Positions 26,253 through 34,844 of a stretch of DNA of 64,000 bases are shown here, in pieces. The translations under genes and the position numbers were made by a program. Location: NCBI RefSeq assembly GCF_013408565.1, contig NZ_JACBZX010000001.1:620001-684000 (forward strand), read 5' to 3'. The first letter of the stretch is position 1. The number at the start of each line of letters is the position of its first letter. Under the pieces are notes generated by a model. That model ran no database searches, was not told where the DNA came from, and saw only the letters and a program-made list of their open reading frames with translations. The DNA comes from Janibacter alkaliphilus (lineage in GTDB: Bacteria; Actinomycetota; Actinomycetes; Actinomycetales; Dermatophilaceae).

Positions 26253-27100
26253 GCACGGCAGCAGGCGACGACAACGCTGACACCGCGGGCGAGGCGGCGA
26301 TGCCGCTGGTGCACGCGGTGAACGTGCACAAGTCCTTCGGCTCGGTGGAGGTGCTCAAGGGCATCGACGTCGACGTGCACGCCGGGGAGGTGGTCTGCCT
26401 GCTCGGCCCCTCCGGCTCGGGCAAGACCACCTTCCTGCGGTGCATCAACCAGCTCGAGGACATCCAGGCCGGGCGGATCTGGGTGGACGGGGACCTCGCC
26501 GGCTACCGGGAGAAGGGCGGCCGGCTGCACCGGCTCACCGACACCGAGATCGCCGCGCAGCGCCGTGGCATCGGGATGGTCTTCCAGCGGTTCAACCTCT
26601 TCCCGCACATGACGGTGCTGCAGAACGTCGTCGAGGGCCCGACGCTGGTGCAGGGCCGGGCGAAGAAGGAGGTCACCGCCGAAGCCGAGGAGCTGCTGCG
26701 CCGGGTCGGGCTGGCCGACATGTCCGGGCGCTACCCCAGCCAGCTCTCCGGCGGGCAGCAGCAGCGGGTGGCGATCGCCCGGGCGCTGGCCATGCAGCCC
26801 AAGCTCATGCTCTTCGACGAGCCGACCTCGGCGCTGGACCCCGAGCTCGTCGGCGAGGTGCTCGGCGTCATGCGCGACCTGGCCGACCAGGGGATGACGA
26901 TGATCGTCGTCACCCACGAGATGGCCTTCGCCCGCGACGTCGCCGACCGGGTGATCTTCATGGACGGCGGGGTCGTCGTCGAGGAGGGGCCGCCGTCGTC
27001 GGTGATCAACGAGCCGCAGCACGAGCGCACCCAGGCCTTCCTCTCCCGGCTGCGCAGCGAGCACGAGGAGGCGGCCAAGGCCGCGGCCGATCTCGTCTGA
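26249..27100 (+). CDS. Polar amino-acid ABC transporter, ATP-binding protein (GlnQ type)
   Basis: 283 residues from GTG at 26249, overlapping the permease stop by 4 nt (GTGA). Walker [13 protein letters not shown]-loop [19 protein letters not shown], signature [15 protein letters not shown], Walker [15 protein letters not shown] and switch His TIIVVTHE-like TMIVVTHEM are all intact. A 22-residue acidic N-terminal extension precedes the domain. It energises amino-acid uptake and closes the importer operon. Confidence 0.95.
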   Translation: MSTAAGDDNADTAGEAAMPLVHAVNVHKSFGSVEVLKGIDVDVHAGEVVCLLGPSGSGKTTFLRCINQLEDIQAGRIWVDGDLAGYREKGGRLHRLTDTEIAAQRRGIGMVFQRFNLFPHMTVLQNVVEGPTLVQGRAKKEVTAEAEELLRRVGLADMSGRYPSQLSGGQQQRVAIARALAMQPKLMLFDEPTSALDPELVGEVLGVMRDLADQGMTMIVVTHEMAFARDVADRVIFMDGGVVVEEGPPSSVINEPQHERTQAFLSRLRSEHEEAAKAAADLV

Positions 27101-27123
27101 CCCGCTCCCCTTCCTCTCCCTCC

Positions 27124-27175
27124 GCAACTGCCCGGGCAGTTCACCACCCCCACCGCAACTGCCCGGGCAAATCAC
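27124..27175. repeat. Two family A palindromic repeats
   Basis: GCAACTGCCCGGGCAGTT at 27124-27141 and GCAACTGCCCGGGCAAAT at 27155-27172, immediately after the ATPase stop. They have the same core and the same TCAC tails as the array at 16817-16995. Confidence 0.88.
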
Positions 27176-27206
27176 GGCGCAGCAGGCGCGGGCGAAGGGG
27201 GACGGA

Positions 27207-27262
27207 CCCACCTACCACGCAGTAAGTGTCGTGATCACAGCACTTACTGCGTGGTAGGTGGG
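27207..27262. repeat. Perfect 22-bp inverted repeat with 12-bp centre
   Basis: Arms 27207-27228 and 27241-27262 are fully complementary (left arm starts CCCACCTACCACG, ends AGTAAGTG). The 12-bp centre itself contains GTGATCAC. It is A+T-richer than its surroundings and has no following T-run. It lies 120 bp upstream of cydA and may act as an RNA hairpin, a protein-binding site or a terminator for the ABC operon. Confidence 0.85.
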
Positions 27263-27318
27263 CAGGTGGGGGGCGGGTGGGTGAGGGTCGAGGGTCACGT
27301 TCTGGTGACCCCAGGGAT

Positions 27319-27340
27319 GTACTACGTGGCGTCGTAGTAC
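27319..27340. promoter_or_regulatory. Dyad upstream of cydA, candidate BlaI-type operator
   Basis: GTACTACG (27319-27326) and CGTAGTAC (27333-27340) form a perfect dyad with a 6-bp centre, 43 bp before the cydA start. TACTAC/GTAGTA half sites resemble those of BlaI/MecI repressors, and a BlaI-type gene is the fifth of the six genes that follow. Spacing differs from the classical staphylococcal operator. Confidence 0.5.
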
Positions 27341-27382
27341 GGTGGTGGGCATCCCTGGCGCACGACCCTGGCGGGAGCACCG

Positions 27383-28864
27383 ATGGAATCCCTGGACCTG
27401 GCGCGATGGCAGTTCGCCATCACTACCGTCTACCACTTCTTCTTCGTGCCGATCACCATCGGCATGTCCGCCCTGGTGGCCTGGTTCCATACCCGGTACC
27501 TGTGGCGGCGCGAGCCCGGCGACCTGCGGCTGGCGAAGTTCTTCGGCAAGCTCTTCACCATCAACTTCGCCCTGGGCCTGGTCACCGGCATCGTCCAGGA
27601 GTTCCAGTTCGGGATGAACTGGTCGGCCTACAGCCGCTTCGTCGGAGACATCTTCGGGGCCCCGCTCGCCCTGGAGGCGCTGCTGGCCTTCTTCCTCGAG
27701 TCCACCTTCCTCGGGCTGTGGATCTTCGGCTGGGGCAAGATCCCGGAGAAGCTGCACGTGGCCTGCATCTGGCTGGTGCACATCGGCACCCTGCTCAGCG
27801 CCTACTTCATCCTCGCGGCCAACTCCTTCATGCAGAACCCGGTCGGCTACCGCTACAACCCCGAGACCGGGCGGGCCGAGATGGCCGACTTCGTCGCGGT
27901 GCTCACCAACGAGGTGCAGCTGGTCACCTTCCCGCACGTCATCGCCGCGAGCTACATGGTCGGCGGCGCCGTCGTCATGGGCGTCGCGCTGCACAAGATG
28001 CGCCGCTCCCACCGGCTCGCCCAGACCGCCCTCGCCACCACGGACGACCCGGCCCCGGACCACCGCGGCGACGTCGTCATGTACCGCCGCGCGGTCCGCC
28101 TCGGCGGGGTGGTCACCCTCGTCGCCGGCCTCGCCGTGGCGATCACCGGAGACATCCAGGGCAAGGTGATGACCGAGGTCCAGCCGATGAAGATGGCCGC
28201 CGCCGAGGCCCTCTACGACACCCCGCCCGAGGGCGAGTGCGCCCCCTTCTCCGTGCTGACCGTGGCCGGTCTCGGCGGCGACGACCCCACCCACGTCATC
28301 GAGATCCCCTGCCTGCTCTCCTACCTCGGCACCGGCTCCTTCGACGGCGAGGTCCAGGGCATGGCCGAGCTGGAGGCGGAGTACCGGCAGCGCTTCGGGG
28401 ACACCGAGGCCACCGCCTCGGACACCTACATCCCGCCGATCGCGATGACCTACTGGAACTTCCGGCTGATGATCGGCGCCGGGCTCTTCGCCGCCGCGGT
28501 CGCCGCGCTGGCGCTGCTGATGACCCGCAAGGACCGGGTGCCGATGCAGCGCTGGTGGCAGCCGCTGCTCGTGCTGGCCCCGATCGCCACGGTGCTCGGC
28601 CACTCCTTCGGCTGGATCTTCACCGAGGTCGGTCGGCAGCCGTGGGTGGTCTTCGGCGAGCTGACCACGGCGAACGGGGTGTCCGACCCGAGCGTGGTGA
28701 CCAGCACCGACGTCATCGTCTCGATGGTCGTCTTCACCCTGCTCTACGGGGTGCTCGCGGTGATCGAGGTCAAGCTCTTCCTCGACTACGTCCGCAAGGG
28801 CGCCGAACCCTTCGAGGAGACACCCGTCGTCGAGGAGGACGACGAGCTGGCCTTCTCCTACTGA
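27383..28864 (+). CDS. cydA: Cytochrome bd ubiquinol/menaquinol oxidase subunit I
   Basis: 493 residues with about nine transmembrane helices. The N-terminus LDLARWQFAITTVYHFFFVPITIG carries the haem b595 histidine (His18). GWGKIPEKLHVACIWLVHIGT and NSFMQNPVGY follow, and the C-terminal GWIFTEVGRQPWVVFGEL motif is diagnostic of CydA. The periplasmic Q-loop is short, of the type found in Gram-positives. It binds haems b558, b595 and d and oxidises menaquinol at high oxygen affinity. GGGAG precedes the ATG. It is first in the cydABDC-blaI-M56 string. Confidence 0.97.
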   Translation: MESLDLARWQFAITTVYHFFFVPITIGMSALVAWFHTRYLWRREPGDLRLAKFFGKLFTINFALGLVTGIVQEFQFGMNWSAYSRFVGDIFGAPLALEALLAFFLESTFLGLWIFGWGKIPEKLHVACIWLVHIGTLLSAYFILAANSFMQNPVGYRYNPETGRAEMADFVAVLTNEVQLVTFPHVIAASYMVGGAVVMGVALHKMRRSHRLAQTALATTDDPAPDHRGDVVMYRRAVRLGGVVTLVAGLAVAITGDIQGKVMTEVQPMKMAAAEALYDTPPEGECAPFSVLTVAGLGGDDPTHVIEIPCLLSYLGTGSFDGEVQGMAELEAEYRQRFGDTEATASDTYIPPIAMTYWNFRLMIGAGLFAAAVAALALLMTRKDRVPMQRWWQPLLVLAPIATVLGHSFGWIFTEVGRQPWVVFGELTTANGVSDPSVVTSTDVIVSMVVFTLLYGVLAVIEVKLFLDYVRKGAEPFEETPVVEEDDELAFSY

Positions 28865-28942
28865 CCCCGACGCACCACCCGACCCGACCCGCCACCTGAC
28901 CCGCCCCGCCCCCCGCACGACCTGCCGAGCAAGGAGCAACGC

Positions 28943-30040
28943 ATGGAGCTCGCCACCTTCTGGTTCATCCTCATCGGGGTGCTGTGGACCGGCTACCTCG
29001 TCCTCGAGGGCTTCGACTTCGGGGTCGGCATGCTGCTGCCGGTCCTGGGACGCAACCGGGACGCGAAGGGGGGCGAGGACCCCGCCGGCGAGCGTCGCCG
29101 GCGCGCGGTGCTGACCACCATCGGCCCGCACTGGGACGGCAACGAGGTCTGGCTGCTGACCGCGGGCGGGGCGACCTTCGCCGCCTTCCCGCACTGGTAC
29201 GCGACGATGTTCAGCGCCTTCTACCTGCCGCTGCTGCTCCTGCTCGTGGCGCTCATCCTGCGCAACATGGGCCTGGAGTACCGCTACAAGCGGGACTCGG
29301 TGGCCTGGCGCCGCGGCTGGGACGCGATGATCATCGGCGGCTCGGTGGCCGCGCCGCTGCTCGTCGGGGTGGCGCTGACCAACCTCGTGCACGGCCTGGT
29401 GATGCGCGAGGTCGAGGTAGGCACGAGCGCCAGCTACACCGAGTTCACCGGGAGCCTGCTCTCGGTGCTCAACCCGGTCAGCCTGCTCGGCGGCCTCACC
29501 GTGCTCGCGCTGTGCCTGACCCACGGCGCCCACTTCCTCGCCCTGAAGACCCGGGGCGACCTGCGCGACGACGCCCGGGCCCTGGCGACCCGCTGCGGCC
29601 CGGTCAGCGCCGTGCTGGCCCTCGGGCTGCTGGTGTGGCTCGGACTGGAGCGGGGCAGCGGCGCCTCCTGGGCGCTCAGCGCCCTCGCCGCCGCGGCGCT
29701 CGTCGGCGGAATCGCCGCCAACCTCGCCGGGCGCGAGGGCTGGGCCTTCGCCGGGACCGCGACAAGCATCGCCGCAGCGGTGGCCACCTACTTCGTCATG
29801 CTCTCGCCGAACGTCATCAACGGCCTCGGCGACGACCCGGACCTGAGCATCAGCGCGGCCGCCAGCTCGCCGCTGACCCTGGAGATCATGAGCTGGGCCG
29901 CGATCCTCTTCACCCCGGTGGTGCTCGCCTACACGGCGTGGACGTACTGGATCTTCCGTCGACGGATCTCGGTCGAGCAGATCCCGCCGGCCAGCGACCC
30001 GTTGGCCGAGAAGGGCGCCCGCGCCGCGACCCGGTCATGA
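28943..30040 (+). CDS. cydB: Cytochrome bd oxidase subunit II
   Basis: 365 residues with about eight transmembrane helices. The start FWFILIGVLWTGYLVLEGFDFGVGMLLP and TIGPHWDGNEVWLLTAGGATFAAFPHWYA are the hallmark CydB blocks. GAHFLALKTRGDL follows in the second half. It forms the heterodimeric oxidase with CydA. A 78-bp gap separates it from cydA, with AAGGAG before the ATG. Its stop overlaps the cydD start (ATGA). Confidence 0.97.
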   Translation: MELATFWFILIGVLWTGYLVLEGFDFGVGMLLPVLGRNRDAKGGEDPAGERRRRAVLTTIGPHWDGNEVWLLTAGGATFAAFPHWYATMFSAFYLPLLLLLVALILRNMGLEYRYKRDSVAWRRGWDAMIIGGSVAAPLLVGVALTNLVHGLVMREVEVGTSASYTEFTGSLLSVLNPVSLLGGLTVLALCLTHGAHFLALKTRGDLRDDARALATRCGPVSAVLALGLLVWLGLERGSGASWALSALAAAALVGGIAANLAGREGWAFAGTATSIAAAVATYFVMLSPNVINGLGDDPDLSISAAASSPLTLEIMSWAAILFTPVVLAYTAWTYWIFRRRISVEQIPPASDPLAEKGARAATRS

Positions 30041-31638
30041 GTCCCCTCGACCCGCGGCTGCTGCGCCTGGTCCCCCAGGCCCGAGGTCCGGTGCTGCTGC
30101 TGGCCGGGACCGGCGCGCTCCAGGGGGTGGCCACCCTCGGCGCCGCGGTCGCGCTGACCGCGCTGGTCGTGGCGGCGGTCCGGGACGAGCCGCTGACCGG
30201 CCCGGCGGTCTGGACCGCCGCGCTCTTCGGAGCCCGTGGCCTCCTCGCCTGGGTCGCCGAGGGGCTGGCCGCACGGTCCGGCGCCGCGGTCTCCACCGCG
30301 CTGCGCGAGCGGCTGCTGGCCACCTGGCTCGAGCGGGACACCGACCACCTGCCCGACCGGGCCCGCGCGCTGACCCTGGCCACCCAGGGCACCACCGCGG
30401 TCGAGCCGTACGTCTCCCGCTACCTGCCGGCGCTGGTCACCGCGGCGGTGGTCCCGCCGCTGGCCGTCCTCGCGCTGCTGGTCGTGGACTGGCCCAGCGG
30501 GCTCGTCGTGATCCTCACCCTGCCGCTGCTCCCCCTCTTCGCGGCCCTCATCGGGATGGCCACCCAGGAGGACACCAGGCGACGCTGGCGGGCGCTGTCC
30601 GACCTGTCCGGTCACTTCCTCGACGTCGTGCGCGGGCTGCCCACCCTCGTCGCCTACGGCCGCGGCGAGCGCCAGGTCCGGACCATCACCGCGGTCAGCG
30701 AGAAGCACCGCACGGCCACCATGCGCACCCTGCGGCTGGCCTTCCTCTCCTCGGCCGCGCTGGAGCTGCTGGCGAGCCTCTCGGTGGCGATCGTCGCGGT
30801 GATCGTCGGCATCCGGCTCACCCACGGCAGCATGGACCTGGCACCCGGGCTGCTGGCGATCCTGCTCGCGCCCGAGGCGTACTGGCCGATCCGGCGGGTC
30901 GGCGCCGAGTACCACTCCGCGGCGGACGGGGCCGAGGCGCTGGCCGAGATCGTCGACGAGCTGGACGCACCGACGCCCCGCCACGAGCGGAGGAACGCAC
31001 CCGCCGGCCTGGTCCGGGCGCGGGACCTGCACTACACCTACCCCGGCAGCGGCCGCGAGCTGCTCGGCGGGGTGGACCTGGAGACCAGCAGCGGGCTGAC
31101 CACGATCACCGGCCCCAGCGGCGTCGGGAAGACCACGCTGCTCGAGGTGCTCGCCGGGCTGCGCCGGCCCGACCTCGGCGAGGTCACCACGGCCCCGGTG
31201 CACCTGGTCAGCCAGCGCCCCTTCCTCGGGGCCGGCACGATCTGCGGCAACCTCGCCCTGGGCGCCCCCAACGGCACGAGCGGCAGCGGGGACGCGCTCT
31301 GGGAGGCGCTGCGCCAGGTCGGCCTGGACGGCGTCGTCGCCGGCCTGCCCGAGGGCCTGGACAGCGACATCGGCGACGACGGGTTCGGCCTGTCCGCCGG
31401 GCAGCGGGCCCGGCTGGTGCTGGCCCGGGCGCTGCTCTCGTCGAGCACGGTCATCCTGCTCGACGAGCCGACCGCCCACCTGGACCCGGCCTCGGCCGAG
31501 GGCGTGCACGAGGTCATCGACGTGCTGGCCACCCGGCGCACGGTGATCGCGGTGACCCACCGTCCCGAGCTGGTCGCCCGGGCGCACCGCCACGTGCACC
31601 TCACCGGCGGCACCCGGCTGCAGGAGGTGCGCTCGTGA
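30037..31638 (+). CDS. cydD: CydD, ABC exporter subunit for cytochrome bd assembly
   Basis: 533 residues from ATG at 30037 (4-nt overlap with cydB). An N-terminal six-helix membrane domain (about 15-300; TQEDTRRRWRALSDLSGHFLDVVRGLPTLVAYGRG) precedes an ATPase domain with Walker A GPSGVGKTT (about 359-367), signature LSAGQRARLVLARAL (about 451) and Walker B VILLDEPTAHLDP. The CydDC heterodimer is needed for bd oxidase maturation; in E. coli it has been linked to thiol and haem handling. Confidence 0.95.
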   Translation: MSPLDPRLLRLVPQARGPVLLLAGTGALQGVATLGAAVALTALVVAAVRDEPLTGPAVWTAALFGARGLLAWVAEGLAARSGAAVSTALRERLLATWLERDTDHLPDRARALTLATQGTTAVEPYVSRYLPALVTAAVVPPLAVLALLVVDWPSGLVVILTLPLLPLFAALIGMATQEDTRRRWRALSDLSGHFLDVVRGLPTLVAYGRGERQVRTITAVSEKHRTATMRTLRLAFLSSAALELLASLSVAIVAVIVGIRLTHGSMDLAPGLLAILLAPEAYWPIRRVGAEYHSAADGAEALAEIVDELDAPTPRHERRNAPAGLVRARDLHYTYPGSGRELLGGVDLETSSGLTTITGPSGVGKTTLLEVLAGLRRPDLGEVTTAPVHLVSQRPFLGAGTICGNLALGAPNGTSGSGDALWEALRQVGLDGVVAGLPEGLDSDIGDDGFGLSAGQRARLVLARALLSSSTVILLDEPTAHLDPASAEGVHEVIDVLATRRTVIAVTHRPELVARAHRHVHLTGGTRLQEVRS

Positions 31639-33332
31639 CGGCGGCGGACGGTGCCCGCGGCACCCCGGTGACGGAAGCTGCGCACGGCGCCCGCGGCACC
31701 CGGGTGCTCCGGCTCCCCCGCCCGGTGCTCGTCGCCGGGCTGCTCGCCGGGGTGGCCACCGCCTCGGGCATCGCCCTGACGACGACCTCCGGGTGGCTGG
31801 TCGTGCGGGCCAGCCAGGGACCGCAGATCATGTCGTTGCTCACGGTCATCGTCGCGGTGCGCACCTTCGGCGTCGCCCGGCCCACCTTCCGCTACCTGGA
31901 GCGGCTGCGCAGCCACGACCACGCGCTCGGCGAGCTGGCCGGGCGGCGCGCCGAGACCTATGCCCGGCTGGTGCCGCTCACCCCGGCGCGGCTGGGACGC
32001 CGGGGACGGTCGGACCTGCTCAGCGGGGTGGTCGACGACCTCACCGACGTCACCGAGGCGTCGGTGCGGGTGAGCGTCCCGGTGATCGGCGCCCTCGTCG
32101 CCGCGGTGCTGGCCACCGCCCTCACCACGCTGGTCTCGCCGGTCGCCGGCGCGGTGCTGGCCGCCATGCTCGGCGTCACCGCGCTGCTGGTGCTGCTGTG
32201 CTGGCGGCTGGAGTCGACCTCTCAGGACGAGCTCGTCATGACCCGCGCCGAGGTGGCCCGGGTCAGCCAGCTGAGCACCGAGCACGCCGCCGAGCTGCGG
32301 TCGATCGGGGCCACCGGCCAGGTGCTCAGCGACCTGCGCCAGGCGCACGCCGGGCTGCGCACGGCGATCGCCCGCCAGTCCCGCGGCCGCGCGCTGGTGG
32401 CCGGCGGTCTGCTGCTGCTCACCGGTGCCGCCACGGTGGTCACCGCGCTGGCGGTCCACGACGACGGCCACAGCCTGCCGGTCCAGGGCCTGCTCGTGCT
32501 CGTCCCGGTCGCGGTCGGCGAGGCGGCCGGGGTGCTCACCGACGCGGTGCGGGCGCTGGCCCGGGCGCAGGCCGCGGCGGGCCGCCTGGACGGGCTGCTC
32601 GACCAGACGCCGGCGGTCCGGGAGGTGGGCACCGGTGGGCCGGACGAGATCGCCCCGCCCACCGGTGGCGCCCGGGCTCCCGAGCTGCGCCTGGAGCAGG
32701 TGAGCGCGAGCTGGCAGCCGGGAGCCCGGCACCTCGACCCGCTCGATCTCACCCTGCGGCCGGGCGAGAAGCTCGCCCTCACCGGGCGCAACGGCAGCGG
32801 GAAGTCGACCGCGCTGGCCGTGCTCGCCCGGCACCTCGACCCCGACGGCGGCCGCTACCTCGTGGACGGGGCGGACGCGACGCGCCTCCCGCTGGCCACG
32901 GTGCGCGACCTCGTGGCGGTGGTCGACGACGAGCCGCACGTCTTCGCCACCACCCTGCGGGAGAACCTGCGCCTGGCCGCGCCGCCGGAGGCCGGCGACA
33001 ACGACCTCGTCGCGGCGCTGGTCGGCGCCGGGCTGGGCTCCTGGTTCGCCGACCTCGACGACGGGCTGGACACCCGGCTGGGCACCGGCGGCGCGGGTGT
33101 CTCCGGCGGCGAGCGCAGCCGCCTGGCGATCGCCCGGGCGCTGGCCAGCGGCCGCCCGGTCATCCTGCTCGACGAGCCGGTCGCCCACCTCGACGCGCCC
33201 ACCGCCGAGGGGGTGATCGACGACCTGGTGACGCACAGCCCCGACAGATCGGTGATGATGGTGACCCACCACCGGACCGGGCTGGCGCGGATGGACCGCG
33301 TGCTCGACCTCGAGGAGGAGAGAGCTGGATGA
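31635..33332 (+). CDS. cydC: CydC, ABC exporter subunit for cytochrome bd assembly
   Basis: 565 residues from a GTG at 31635 (4-nt overlap with cydD). The membrane domain includes TTTSGWLVVRASQGPQIMSLLTVIVAVRTFGVARPTFRYLERL, typical of CydC. The ATPase domain has Walker A GRNGSGKST (about 384), signature VSGGERSRLAIARAL (about 490) and Walker B VILLDEPVAHLD. An imperfect GARGT repeat is present in the first 25 residues. It pairs with CydD. The stop overlaps the next ATG. Confidence 0.95.
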   Translation: MTAADGARGTPVTEAAHGARGTRVLRLPRPVLVAGLLAGVATASGIALTTTSGWLVVRASQGPQIMSLLTVIVAVRTFGVARPTFRYLERLRSHDHALGELAGRRAETYARLVPLTPARLGRRGRSDLLSGVVDDLTDVTEASVRVSVPVIGALVAAVLATALTTLVSPVAGAVLAAMLGVTALLVLLCWRLESTSQDELVMTRAEVARVSQLSTEHAAELRSIGATGQVLSDLRQAHAGLRTAIARQSRGRALVAGGLLLLTGAATVVTALAVHDDGHSLPVQGLLVLVPVAVGEAAGVLTDAVRALARAQAAAGRLDGLLDQTPAVREVGTGGPDEIAPPTGGARAPELRLEQVSASWQPGARHLDPLDLTLRPGEKLALTGRNGSGKSTALAVLARHLDPDGGRYLVDGADATRLPLATVRDLVAVVDDEPHVFATTLRENLRLAAPPEAGDNDLVAALVGAGLGSWFADLDDGLDTRLGTGGAGVSGGERSRLAIARALASGRPVILLDEPVAHLDAPTAEGVIDDLVTHSPDRSVMMVTHHRTGLARMDRVLDLEEERAG

Positions 33333-33817
33333 CGTCGCTGGGCAGCCTGGAGCGCGCCGTGATGCGCGTGCTCTGGGAGCACCCGCACCACGACCGCGGC
33401 CTGACCGTGCGCGAGGTCCTGGACGGGATGACCGACCGCGCCCCGGCGTACACCACCGTGATGACCGTGCTCACCCGCCTGGAGGCGAAGGGGGTGACCA
33501 CCCGGGTCCGTGACGGCCGCGCCTGGCGGTACCTGCCGGCGCAGAGCCGGGAGGAGCTCACCGCGGTCGCCATGCGCACCCCCCTGGACAGCCTCTCCCG
33601 CGAGGAGCGGCAGTCGGCGATCCTGCACTTCATCAACGACGCCACCCCCGCCGAGATGGACGCGCTGCGCTCGGCGCTGGCCGAGGTCGAGGACGCGGTC
33701 GGTCCCGACGGCGGCGGACCGGGCGAGGGCGACCAGGCCGACGGCCGCTCGGGCCGCCGCGGACGTGACGGCACCGGACGGCACGGGCGGCGCGGGCGAG
33801 GTTCCGGCGCGTCGTGA
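33329..33817 (+). CDS. BlaI/MecI/CopY-family transcriptional repressor
   Basis: 162 residues from ATG at 33329, overlapping the cydC stop by 4 nt. The winged helix (about 1-75) contains LGSLERAVMRVLWEHPHHDRGLTVREVLDGM, then AYTTVMTVLTRLEAKGVTTRVRDGRAWRYLP, the BlaI recognition and wing segments. A dimerisation helix region follows. The tail (about 125-162) is a low-complexity Gly/Arg/Asp stretch not usual in the family. BlaI proteins are inactivated through a partner M56 peptidase, which is encoded next with a GTGA overlap. A matching dyad lies before cydA. Confidence 0.92.
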   Translation: MTSLGSLERAVMRVLWEHPHHDRGLTVREVLDGMTDRAPAYTTVMTVLTRLEAKGVTTRVRDGRAWRYLPAQSREELTAVAMRTPLDSLSREERQSAILHFINDATPAEMDALRSALAEVEDAVGPDGGGPGEGDQADGRSGRRGRDGTGRHGRRGRGSGAS

Positions 33818-34656
33818 TCCCGGTCGCCCTGGTGGTCACCGGCCTGGCGCTCGTGGTCGCCCCCCGGTTCCTGGCCGGGTGGACGGGCATCCGGCGCACC
33901 CCACGCGCCGCCCTCTTCCTCTGGCAGGGGTTCGCGCTGTCGGCGGTGCTGTGCTTCTTGCTGGCCGGCCCGGTGGCGCTGGCCGAGCTGGTCGGCGGCG
34001 ACGACCCGGCGATGATCGCGGTCACCCTGCTCACCGGCGCGGTGTCGGTGCTCGTACTGGCGCACCTGCTGGCCAACGGTCGGCGGATCGGGCGGCGGCT
34101 GCGCGCCCAGCGCCGCGACCACCGGGAGGTGATCGATCTCGTCGCGCGGCACCAGGACGGGCGCACCCGGGTGCTCGCCCACGACGCGATGGGCGCCTAC
34201 TGCGTGCCGGGCGACGGCGCGCGCGTGGTGCTGACCGAGGCGACGCTGCAGCGGCTGGACGACGCGCAGCTGGACGCGGTGCTGGCCCACGAGGACGCCC
34301 ACCTGCGGGAGCGGCACGACCTCGTGCTCGAGTTCTTCAGCGTGCTGCACACCGCCGCACCGCCGCGCGCCCGGGCCGAGGCCGCGCTGGCCGAGGTGCG
34401 GCTGCTCGTCGAGGTGCTCGCCGACCGGGCCGCGGCGGCCCGCACCTCCCCGGTGGTGCTGGCGCGGGCGCTGGTCGCGCTCACCAGCGCCCGGCACCCG
34501 GACGGCTCGCTGGGCGCGGGAACCTCGACCACCGAGGCCCGGATCCGCCTGCTCGTGGCGGACGAGCCGGCCTGGCGCACCGCGCTCATCTACGCCGCTG
34601 CGGCGCTCGTGGTGCTGCTGCCGCTGCTGCTCGTCGGCGCGGCGATCATCACCTGA
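33814..34656 (+). CDS. M56-family membrane metallopeptidase (BlaR1-like, no sensor domain)
   Basis: 280 residues from a GTG at 33814, overlapping the repressor stop. Four hydrophobic segments (about 3-20, 33-58, 66-88 and 258-279) surround a cytoplasmic zinc-protease domain with HEDAH (His159, Glu160, His163) in VLAHEDAHLRERHDL. It lacks the C-terminal penicillin-binding domain of BlaR1, as do other actinobacterial M56 proteins. The inferred role is signal-dependent inactivation of the adjacent BlaI-type repressor; the signal is unknown. Confidence 0.9.
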   Translation: MIPVALVVTGLALVVAPRFLAGWTGIRRTPRAALFLWQGFALSAVLCFLLAGPVALAELVGGDDPAMIAVTLLTGAVSVLVLAHLLANGRRIGRRLRAQRRDHREVIDLVARHQDGRTRVLAHDAMGAYCVPGDGARVVLTEATLQRLDDAQLDAVLAHEDAHLRERHDLVLEFFSVLHTAAPPRARAEAALAEVRLLVEVLADRAAAARTSPVVLARALVALTSARHPDGSLGAGTSTTEARIRLLVADEPAWRTALIYAAAALVVLLPLLLVGAAIIT

Positions 34657-34689
34657 GCACGCACGTCCTCACGTCTCCACCCACCCGAT

Positions 34690-34783
34690 CACCTCCACCC
34701 CCTTCGACCGAAGGAGGTGAACCCACGCGCCCCAGCGCGCCCAGACACCTCCACCCCGCTGGATCACCTCCACCCCTGCTGGA
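34690..34783. repeat. Hairpin, family B palindrome copy 2 and short direct repeats
   Basis: CACCTCC at 34690 pairs with GGAGGTG at 34713-34719 (inner CCTTC/GAAGG), a plausible terminator after the M56 gene. From 34711 to 34754 the order GGAGGTG-ACGCGC-GCGCGC-CACCTCCACC matches the element at 16759-16804. CACCTCCACCCC(T/G)CTGGA-like units are repeated at 34747 and 34766. Confidence 0.55.
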
Positions 34784-34844
34784 CGCGAAGGGATGAGACG
34801 CCCCGCGGGCGGTGCGGGGAGCGCTGCGCAGGGCGCGCCGCCGC

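Noticed and set aside
27212..29533. Minus-strand open frame of 773 codons opposite cydA/cydB
   Set aside because: Antisense to two certain genes, with no recognisable motif.
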